Shown here piece by piece: positions 1 to 5,931 of a DNA stretch of 6,386 nt. Positions within the stretch are counted from its first letter, which is position 1; the number at the start of each line of letters is the position of its first letter. This stretch comes from Balneolaceae bacterium (GTDB lineage Bacteria > Bacteroidota > Rhodothermia > Balneolales > Balneolaceae), in the NCBI GenBank assembly GCA_007126675.1, contig SLAU01000032.1:1-6386 (forward strand), written 5' to 3'. A program made the translations under genes and the position numbers. Under the pieces are notes generated by a model. It ran no database searches, had not been told where the DNA came from, and saw only the letters and a list, made by a program, of their open reading frames with translations.

Positions 1-191
1 AGAATCGACCTACCAATATCCAATTTATAATTTTAAATTTGATCAAACTTTATTTCCAAATGCAATCCAATAGATCCATAAGGAGACCAAAGACCAGACA
101 CACTTTTTTGGACAGTGCCCGTCGATTTTACTCCTGCTGCCTTGCGAGACTATCAAAATGAGCAAATAAAAGATTATTAAACGCTATTTCA
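1..191. other. Non-coding stretch, possibly with a decayed mobile-element end
   Basis: I see no convincing gene here. The stretch is A/T-rich and interrupted by stops in all frames; the longest open run on the minus strand is about 38 codons with no start codon. It contains a perfect 10-bp palindrome, TTTGATCAAA, at 38-47, and a short tandem repeat (AGACCA at 84-89 and 91-96). The segment at 97-119, read on the minus strand, begins GGCACTGTCC and ends AAAGTGTGTC, which resembles the terminal inverted repeats of some insertion sequences. The rest of any such element would lie to the left, outside the window. No function is assigned. Confidence 0.4.
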
Positions 192-303
192 GTCATGCCG
201 GACCCTAATCAGGCATCTCCTAATTTTATTATAGCTTGGAGATCCCGCATCAAACCTGCCTGCTTCGTCAGCTGACGAATTCGGAAGGCAGGTGCGGGAT
301 TAC
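192..303. repeat. Composite BIME-like palindromic repeat with nested second palindrome
   Basis: Two hairpin units face each other. The left unit pairs ATGCCGGA (195-202) with TCAGGCAT (209-216) across a 6-nt loop with one mismatch. The right unit pairs ATCCCGCA (242-249) with TGCGGGAT (293-300) perfectly. Between them ATCTCC (215-220) is the exact inverse of GGAGAT (238-243), with a 17-nt A/T-rich spacer. Read on the minus strand, the right unit starts GTAATCCCGC and ends GGGATCTCC, parallel to the left unit's GTCATGCCGG and GGCATCTCC, so the two look like inverted copies of one repeat family. The right unit is interrupted by a 38-bp palindromic insert at 255-292. The element lies about 50 nt downstream of the iron-binding gene's stop and could protect or terminate its transcript. 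Family membership is inferred from symmetry, not from a database match. Confidence 0.7.
255..292. repeat. 38-bp palindrome nested inside the repeat unit
   Basis: CCTGCCT (255-261) pairs exactly with AGGCAGG (286-292). Inside lies a perfect 16-bp palindrome, TTCGTCAGCTGACGAA (264-279), flanked by GC on one side and TTCGGA on the other. Removing this block leaves ATCCCGCA-TCAAA-TGCGGGAT, a perfect 8-bp hairpin with a 5-nt loop, matching the proportions of the neighbouring left unit. This suggests that a second small palindromic element entered the loop of the first. No target-site duplication is evident. Confidence 0.6.
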
Positions 304-356
304 GCCTTTTTTCGACAGCCTCGACTTGTACTAATAATTTACGTCAATGTCATTGA

Positions 357-1370
357 TCATCTCCAGCCTGCTCTGTCCATCAGGCGGATTGCAGCAGGAT
401 TGTTTTCTCCATAACTGCTTACATTCACCGCATCACTCTCGAAGGCACCAAAACCTGCCAGTACCGGTGATAATTCAAGATCAGGCGAGATTGTAAATTC
501 ATTATTGCGGACTGCAAATAGATCCTGGGCATCATCGGTTGCAAGATATTCAATAAACTTTACCGCATAGTCCCGGTTTGGAGAGTACTTTGCAACGCCT
601 GCTCCGCTGATGTTCACGTGTGCTCCTCCATATTCAGGTCCGGGAAAATAGATATCCACTTCATCAGCAACTGCATTATCTTCGCGGTTTGATGAATTGA
701 TTAAGCGTGCAAGATAGTAATGATTTACAAGCGCAACATCACAAACCCCTGCAGCTACAGCTTTAATTTGATCGGTATCTCCACCCTGAGGAGACCTGGC
801 AAAATTGTTTACCAAAGAGCGTGCCCATTGTTCAGTTTCTTGCTCTCCATGAGTTTCTATGAGAGAAGCTACAAGTGATTGGTTATAAATATTGTTTGAT
901 GAGCGGATACAAAGCCTTCCCTCCCACTTTTCATCGGCGAGTTCCCAATAACCTTGCAGGTCATTTAATGAAACCCGGTCTTTCCTGTAAACAATTCCGC
1001 GAACACGCTGTGATAAACCAACCCAATAACCTTCCTCATCCTGAAGTTCAGCCGGAATTCTTTCTCTTAGATGTTCCGAGTTGTGAGGCTGCATAACATC
1101 TGCCTCTTTAGCTCTCCATAGCCGACCTGCATCAACTGTAATGATTACATCAGCCGGACTGTTAACTCCTTCATTTTTGATGCGTTCGATTAACTCATCA
1201 CTGGCACCTTCAATCAGGTTAACGCGAATTCCGGTTTCCTCAGTAAATTGCTGATATAGCTGAAGATCTGTGTCGTAATGCCTGGATGAATATACATTTA
1301 CTTCCTCACCTGATGTACACGAGAAAAGAAAGATTACCAAAATTGGGAAAAGAAACAGCTTAAAGTTCAT
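357..1370 (-). CDS. Fe(III) ABC transporter substrate-binding lipoprotein (FutA/FbpA/IdiA family)
   Basis: This 337-residue protein binds ferric iron outside the inner membrane and delivers it to an ABC permease. The N-terminus is a short hydrophobic signal ending in lipobox LFSC, with C18 as the predicted lipidated residue, so it is probably membrane-anchored. Family signatures are clear: VYSSRHY at 26-32, RSSNNIYNQSL at 156-166 and NHYYLAR at 216-222. By analogy with cyanobacterial FutA proteins, H31, Y32, Y162, Y218 and Y219 would be the iron ligands; all five are present. The length is normal for the family. ATG at 1370 is chosen because it gives the complete signal peptide; no Shine-Dalgarno sequence is visible. 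The gene follows the DUF4249-like gene on the same strand after 86 nt. No permease or ATPase gene occurs downstream in the window, so the gene is an orphan here. Family confidence is high; the metal is inferred from the ligand set. Confidence 0.93.
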   Translation of the reverse strand: MNFKLFLFPILVIFLFSCTSGEEVNVYSSRHYDTDLQLYQQFTEETGIRVNLIEGASDELIERIKNEGVNSPADVIITVDAGRLWRAKEADVMQPHNSEHLRERIPAELQDEEGYWVGLSQRVRGIVYRKDRVSLNDLQGYWELADEKWEGRLCIRSSNNIYNQSLVASLIETHGEQETEQWARSLVNNFARSPQGGDTDQIKAVAAGVCDVALVNHYYLARLINSSNREDNAVADEVDIYFPGPEYGGAHVNISGAGVAKYSPNRDYAVKFIEYLATDDAQDLFAVRNNEFTISPDLELSPVLAGFGAFESDAVNVSSYGENNPAAIRLMDRAGWR

Positions 1371-1456
1371 ACGATATCTGAATTGATGATTTTATTTAGA
1401 TCAATTCTAGATAATATTCCAATGCAAATCAAGATATAAATTGAATAATTGAAAAG
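1371..1456 (-). promoter_or_regulatory. Candidate operator/promoter region of the iron-binding gene
   Basis: This 86-nt gap holds a perfect 8-bp inverted repeat, GAATTGAT (1380-1387) and ATCAATTC (1400-1407), with 20 bp between matching positions, about two helical turns. The core hexamer AATTGA occurs twice more, at 1439-1444 and 1447-1452, as part of a near-tandem 8-mer. The inverted repeat ends only 10 nt upstream of the start codon, a position suited to repression. A TATTAT-like -10 sequence lies just upstream on the minus strand (1411-1416), but I see no convincing -35. It does not match a canonical Fur box well, so the regulator is unknown. A/T-rich sequence makes chance repeats plausible. 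Confidence 0.35.
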
Positions 1457-2386
1457 TTACCACAATGGATCTTCCTCGGGGCATGCCACTATATCTGGGT
1501 CCTCATCCGGATCCCCGTTTTCTTCGAAACAGCTCTGAAGCGGTACTGTTTTACTAATAATACCGATTACATAACCAGTACCGTTTTCTACGTTTGAAAT
1601 GCCGTCTGGCAGTGCAACTACATTCTCGTCAATATCAGGAAAGAAAAGCCAGCCCGGCCCTGCAGATGCAACCCATACCTGCTTATGAATAATGTTTATC
1701 AGTTCAAGTGCTTCACCAATATCTGATGAATAAAACCTCGAAATGGACTCAATATCATCGATAGTTTCCATTTCCACCAAACGTTTGCCCATAAAAAATC
1801 CGGTTGTATCCTGTAAGTGAGGGAAATCAAAAACCGGTGTCCGTTGAGAAAATAGCTCATCAATTTTCCAGATTGTTCGCACATCCGCCAGATTCTCAAC
1901 TCCATCAATGAGTACGGAATCAAGCCCAAATTCCGTATCAAAATCTTCGAGTACAATGGGAGTGGGAAAATCGTCAGGCATTTCAATAACAACACTGGAT
2001 TGTATTCCATCTTCTCTTTCAGCAACAATGCGATACGAGTGATTAGGAAAAAGCTCCATTGTTGTCCAGAAATTAGTAGCTGTTCTGCCGCCCGCATAGG
2101 TAAACAAGGAGTCAGTCATAAATGATATATCTCCTGACTCCAGATGTTCGAGTGTCACCGTGAAATTAACATCAGGCAGCTTTTCAATATTATCTCTTAA
2201 TGGAATAACTCTGAGCCAGTTTGTATCTGCTGAAGCATCAAGATAGCCGTAAATGGAAAAGAAATAGCGGTCGTTTTCTTTTAACGGTTCAAATGATTCA
2301 TCACACGATGTAATCACAAACAGTGAGCAAATCACGAGGATCAGATACTTTACAAGAAAATCTGTTTGTACACTTTTAAACAACAT
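1457..2386 (-). CDS. DUF4249-like lipoprotein paired with the TonB receptor
   Basis: This 309-residue predicted lipoprotein has an N-terminal hydrophobic segment (about residues 11-27) ending in lipobox VITSC, with C28 lipidated. The mature part resembles the DUF4249 family: a beta-rich opening around YFFSIYGYLD (41-50), a middle region around HSYRIVAE (116-123), and a C-terminal GTGYVIGIISK strand (269-279). DUF4249 proteins are commonly encoded next to TonB-dependent receptors in Bacteroidota and are thought to be accessory outer-membrane lipoproteins; their biochemical role is not established. Its ATG lies 2 nt after the receptor's TGA, so translational coupling is likely. An odd feature is the acidic C-terminal tail (286-309), bounded by C286 and C302 and rich in D, E and P. 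The lipoprotein call is firm; the family name is moderate because it rests on pattern resemblance and context. Confidence 0.7.
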   Translation of the reverse strand: MLFKSVQTDFLVKYLILVICSLFVITSCDESFEPLKENDRYFFSIYGYLDASADTNWLRVIPLRDNIEKLPDVNFTVTLEHLESGDISFMTDSLFTYAGGRTATNFWTTMELFPNHSYRIVAEREDGIQSSVVIEMPDDFPTPIVLEDFDTEFGLDSVLIDGVENLADVRTIWKIDELFSQRTPVFDFPHLQDTTGFFMGKRLVEMETIDDIESISRFYSSDIGEALELINIIHKQVWVASAGPGWLFFPDIDENVVALPDGISNVENGTGYVIGIISKTVPLQSCFEENGDPDEDPDIVACPEEDPLW

Positions 2387-2388
2387 AA

Positions 2389-4641
2389 TCAGATCCTCAT
2401 TTTAAGTGACATGAACGGTGAAAATGGCAGCTGATCTACTCTGCGTTGTGTAAAAACATCGTAGTAAAAAAGATTGGTTCGGCTGTACAGATTTATAGCA
2501 CCTGCCTGCAGTATCAGTTCAGCATTACCGAGATCAAATGTTCTTTCAGCTGACAGATCCAGCCTGTGATAAACAGGCATTCTGCCCTCATACGGCCGGT
2601 CGAGTATCACACGCGGAGTTCCATAGTTTCTGCGTACATTTGGCATTTGCTGGTCAAAGAAGTGTATTTCATCAAACCCGATTGGCTGTGTGTAAGGTAA
2701 ACCGCTTCCTATCTGCCACCGGGCGCCAAATGTATAACTTCCAAGGTCAATGCTGCCCATCACGTTTCCCTGGTGACGCCTGTCGTGTGGCGGATGATAC
2801 CTTTGCAAAGGCTCTCCAAACCAAATACCAAAATGATCCTGTGCAGTTTCATAAATCGTCCAACTGTACCCGTAACCTAAAAAGCCATAATAGCGGCCTC
2901 TGTTTAGTTCAAAATGAACATCCCATCCGTAAACTTCACCGTCAGCAAGTGCAAGTTCAGTATTGAATCGTGCAATTGGGCTCCATAAGGTCACCGGCAT
3001 ATTTTTCAAATCTTTATAGAACCCTTCAATTGAGATATCTACTCCCGGAAATATTTGCTGATGCCATCCTGCAAGTACGTGAGTTGCCTCGAGCTGTACA
3101 CCGCCGATAGGAGCACGCATCCATGCAGTAAATACTGAGTTTGCATCACGAATATCACTTACACCAATTAACGACTGTCTGTAAATACCCCAAACAGCAC
3201 TGAATTCTTCCGTATCGCGGCCAAAAGGTTTCCATGCTGCCTGTATCCGGGGTTCTATGCTCAAATCGTATTGAGTTACGGTTGTAACTGCAACACCCGG
3301 TTGAAATGTAATTCTGTTTCCTACAGGGATTGAAGTTTGTAAATAAGCGCCCAGTGAAAACATTGTATAGTCATCACTTTGATCTACCTGGAAAAGCTCA
3401 CTCATGTCAAAGTTCAGCCATTTACTAACCGTATAAAAACCATATTCGACACGTGTACTTCTGATATAATTTGTCAGGTCAAGATCAATAAAAAATCGTG
3501 TCACTCTTGAATTAAATTCGGAAAACTGAGTACCTCTGTTAAGATTTGACAGATTTGAAACACCCATTCCAAAATCGATGAGCGTTCGTGATTCGCTTGG
3601 CAATACTGTACAATTGCCTGCAACAATAAGATTTCTCCACTCTAAACGTTCATCACTTTCAAAATCGATACTGCCACGGTCGTAAGTATGCAGGCCAAAT
3701 GCAGAACAACGTACATTATCATCTACATGATTGTATTTAAGATATTGGCTTTCGAACCGTAAAGGCTGCCTTTCACCAATAAATGTTTCGCTGGTGCTTT
3801 CAATCATTGAACTTCGCACAGCTGTGATGATTGATGATGTACCTTCAATTACCGGTCCTTCAACCATTACTTCTGCCAAAAAAGGACTAATAGAAGCTGA
3901 ACCGCCGTATTCAAATCTGTTACCGCTTCTCATTCTTACATCCATCACCGATGAAATCCGGTCGTTATATTTTGGGCCAAAGCCTCCGGCATAAAAGTCA
4001 ACATCAGAAACAAGATCTTCCGGAAAGGGAGAGAAAAAACCAACAATATGAAAAGGCTGGTAGATCAGTGCGCCATCGATTAACACCATATTTTCAGATG
4101 GAGTACCTCCGCGTATAAACAGCTGCCCTCCCCTGTCGCCCACCGAAACCACGCCTGGAAGAGCCTGCAGGTAACTTGCCAGGTCTCCGCTTCCTGCAGG
4201 AGTTGGAACTCTTCTTAAATCAGAAGCAGTTAGCCGCTGATGGCCTACCTCTCGCCGCGTTACACCACCTTCAAGAGCAATGATAAGTTCATCAAGTTGT
4301 GCATCATCCGGTTCCATTGATTTATTGATGTTGAACTGGCGCCCTTCGGAAAATTCCAACGTATCAACAATTGTAGTATAGCCTACATAACTCATGGTCA
4401 GCCGATACTCACCGGTTTGTATGTTCGTGATTCTGTAATAGCCATTGCGGTCACTCGCAGCGCCTCGTGTCAGATCTTCAACATCCAGGCTTTCTAACAA
4501 AATATTGACACCCTCGAGAGGCTGACCGGTAGTCAAATCTGTGATAACTCCCTGCATTGATGACTGACCCTTAAGCGAAGTAGTTATACCCGAGAGAAGA
4601 ACAACAGTAATTAACAGGGGCAAAATTCTAATTGTTGGCAT
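2389..4641 (-). CDS. TonB-dependent outer-membrane receptor with carboxypeptidase-regulatory-like domain
   Basis: This 750-residue receptor takes up a ligand across the outer membrane using TonB energy. A signal peptide spans about residues 1-26, cut near KGQS. Residues 28-112 form a carboxypeptidase-regulatory-like beta-sandwich (GVITDLTTGQPLEGVNI, then NGYYRITNIQTGEYRL and SYVGY). The plug spans about 140-240, with LQALPGVVSVGDRGGQLFIRG at its core (158-178; only the start and end are diagnostic) and NMVLIDGALIY (184-194). The barrel fills the rest and includes PPHDRRHQGN (617-626), GSGLPYT (645-651) and YHRLDLS (691-697), typical of siderophore/CirA-like receptors. At 750 residues it is shorter than SusC-type receptors of about 1,000, and no SusD partner follows, arguing against glycan uptake. 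Two barrel cysteines, C312 and C344, could form a disulfide. The ligand is unknown; the iron-binding gene downstream hints at an iron chelate. Confidence 0.93.
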   Translation of the reverse strand: MPTIRILPLLITVVLLSGITTSLKGQSSMQGVITDLTTGQPLEGVNILLESLDVEDLTRGAASDRNGYYRITNIQTGEYRLTMSYVGYTTIVDTLEFSEGRQFNINKSMEPDDAQLDELIIALEGGVTRREVGHQRLTASDLRRVPTPAGSGDLASYLQALPGVVSVGDRGGQLFIRGGTPSENMVLIDGALIYQPFHIVGFFSPFPEDLVSDVDFYAGGFGPKYNDRISSVMDVRMRSGNRFEYGGSASISPFLAEVMVEGPVIEGTSSIITAVRSSMIESTSETFIGERQPLRFESQYLKYNHVDDNVRCSAFGLHTYDRGSIDFESDERLEWRNLIVAGNCTVLPSESRTLIDFGMGVSNLSNLNRGTQFSEFNSRVTRFFIDLDLTNYIRSTRVEYGFYTVSKWLNFDMSELFQVDQSDDYTMFSLGAYLQTSIPVGNRITFQPGVAVTTVTQYDLSIEPRIQAAWKPFGRDTEEFSAVWGIYRQSLIGVSDIRDANSVFTAWMRAPIGGVQLEATHVLAGWHQQIFPGVDISIEGFYKDLKNMPVTLWSPIARFNTELALADGEVYGWDVHFELNRGRYYGFLGYGYSWTIYETAQDHFGIWFGEPLQRYHPPHDRRHQGNVMGSIDLGSYTFGARWQIGSGLPYTQPIGFDEIHFFDQQMPNVRRNYGTPRVILDRPYEGRMPVYHRLDLSAERTFDLGNAELILQAGAINLYSRTNLFYYDVFTQRRVDQLPFSPFMSLKMRI

Positions 4642-4902
4642 AGATAAGATGTAGCGGTTAACTCATAAATAAATATATGCTGAAAGTTCTTTTATTGGTA
4701 AAAGAAATAAGTGCGCTTTTCAATTTCTTACAATTTTGTAACAAACAACAGAAAACAATGAATATCAACCAAACGAACGGGTTCACTGTTGTTTTCTTAT
4801 ACAACACCCTTTTTTTGTAGATTTAGTTTCCTAATGAAGAGTTCTTTATAATCCGATTCGTTTCCGGAAAGATAAAAACCACAAAAATTTAGAGTTTATT
4901 AA
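4642..4902. promoter_or_regulatory. Divergent intergenic region between receptor and asparaginase
   Basis: This 261-nt A/T-rich region must carry promoters in both directions. A near-perfect palindrome, TTACAA-TT-TTGTAA, occupies 4728-4741. An imperfect inverted repeat pairs AGAAAACAA (4750-4758) with TTGTTTTCT (4789-4797); TGAA (4759-4762) and TTCA (4782-4785) extend it with a 3-nt bulge. A T7 run lies at 4810-4816. For the asparaginase, TATAAT at 4847-4852 is a possible -10, though no good -35 sits 17 nt upstream. For the receptor, TATATT on the minus strand near 4673-4678 with a weak TTACCA-like -35 is possible. Bacteroidota-type TTG/TAnnTTTG promoters were looked for and not found convincingly. 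No small gene is supported. Confidence 0.4.
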
Positions 4903-5898
4903 ATGAAACACATACTCATTATTCAAACAGGCGGCACTATTGCCATGCATCTTGATGAAGGACGGGCTGAGCTGGATCAGGATAAATTCCATGATTTGTT
5001 GAATAAAGAGATGCCTGAACTTTCAAAAATAGCAAATCTGAGTATTGAACGGCTGTTTTCGGAAGACAGCTCAGAAATTACTCCTAAGCACTGGATTGAA
5101 CTGAGCCGTTTTATCGAAAGTAAATATGACATGTTTGATGGTTTTGTAGTACTACACGGAACAGATACGATGGCTTACTCTGCTTCGGCTCTGTCATTTG
5201 CGATGATCAATCTTGGGAAACCAATAATCTTTACCGGCAGCCAGGTGCCGATGAGTAATATCCGGAGTGATGCCCGCCGCAATGTTGTAAATGCAGTTGA
5301 GCTTGCAACCCATCCAATATATGAAGTTGCTATCTGCTTTAATGACCGGTTGTATAGGGGAAACAGAACTTCTAAGATGAATATTGGTGATTTTGATGCA
5401 TTTTCTTCCCCAAACTTCCCGCCCATTGCAGAAATTGGTATTGATATTGAACTTCATGAAGTTCAAAAAAAACCTGTTCACGATCTGCTGTGCAACCCTG
5501 TATTCTCTGACAGTATACGTGTAGTGAAATTATTTCCCGGTCTTAATCCGGCAAGATTGCAAAAGCCCGACCCTGAAATTACCAAGGCTATCATTTTCGA
5601 ATCATTCGGCAGTGGAAATTTTCCCGTGAAGGGCGAAAATAGTTTACTGCCTTTCATGAAAGAGTGCCGGGATAACGGATGCCATGTTATCATCACATCA
5701 CAAGCTGCTTATGACGCTGTGAACCTGAATTTATATGCAAGCGGCCGTGATGCCAAAAAATTAGGAGCGCTCAGTGCCGGTGATATGACCACGGAAGCAA
5801 CCGTTACCAAAACGATGTTTCTTCTTGGAAACAAGCTTGAAGATGAAGCCTTCAAATCGCAATTTATTACATCCATTTCCGGCGAACGCAGCCGCTAA
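4903..5898 (+). CDS. ansA: L-asparaginase, type I (cytosolic)
   Basis: This 331-residue enzyme hydrolyses L-asparagine to aspartate and ammonia. There is no signal peptide, and the length matches cytosolic type I bacterial asparaginases. The first active-site motif is QTGGTIAM (8-15), with T12 as the nucleophile. The second is LHGTDTMAYS (84-93), with the T87-D88 pair. GSQVPMSNIRSDARRN (112-127) and FNDRLYRGNRTSK (146-158) follow; K158 is the likely catalytic lysine. The C-terminal domain carries FESFGSGNFP (232-241) and GDMTTEATVTK (293-303). RLYRGNR and the DAFSSPN segment (165-171) favour the AnsA type over periplasmic AnsB. ATG at 4903 starts directly at the first beta strand, as expected; the leader is A/T-rich without a Shine-Dalgarno sequence. 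The gene is divergent from the receptor and is followed after 33 nt by an exonuclease gene on the same strand. All catalytic residues are intact. Confidence 0.95.
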   Translation: MKHILIIQTGGTIAMHLDEGRAELDQDKFHDLLNKEMPELSKIANLSIERLFSEDSSEITPKHWIELSRFIESKYDMFDGFVVLHGTDTMAYSASALSFAMINLGKPIIFTGSQVPMSNIRSDARRNVVNAVELATHPIYEVAICFNDRLYRGNRTSKMNIGDFDAFSSPNFPPIAEIGIDIELHEVQKKPVHDLLCNPVFSDSIRVVKLFPGLNPARLQKPDPEITKAIIFESFGSGNFPVKGENSLLPFMKECRDNGCHVIITSQAAYDAVNLNLYASGRDAKKLGALSAGDMTTEATVTKTMFLLGNKLEDEAFKSQFITSISGERSR

Positions 5899-5931
5899 CC
5901 AAATTTTCTTAATCTCTAAAATCCAACTGCC

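Noticed and set aside
1..190. About 38 stop-free codons on the minus strand ending near position 34
   Set aside because: There is no start codon, an in-frame stop lies upstream, and I cannot recognise any family; it is more likely decayed non-coding sequence.
192..303. CRISPR array or riboswitch
   Set aside because: The repeats are inverted hairpins rather than regularly spaced direct repeats. The element lies downstream, not upstream, of the nearest gene.
875..1096. 73-codon plus-strand open frame opposite the iron-binding gene
   Set aside because: It is a shadow of a gene whose family motifs are intact; the translation has no recognisable pattern.
1699..2097. 132-codon minus-strand open frame overlapping the DUF4249-like gene
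   Set aside because: It overlaps the lipoprotein gene in another frame and lacks its own context or domain.
2538..2966. 142-codon plus-strand open frame opposite the receptor gene
   Set aside because: It lies wholly within the strongly supported receptor gene on the opposite strand, and its translation shows no recognisable domain.
2389..4641. SusC-type glycan importer
   Set aside because: The receptor is much shorter than SusC proteins and its partner is not a SusD-like protein.
4750..4816. Rho-independent terminator formed by the hairpin plus T7 run
   Set aside because: The T-run is 12 nt past the stem, the stem is A/T-rich, and no plus-strand gene lies upstream to terminate.
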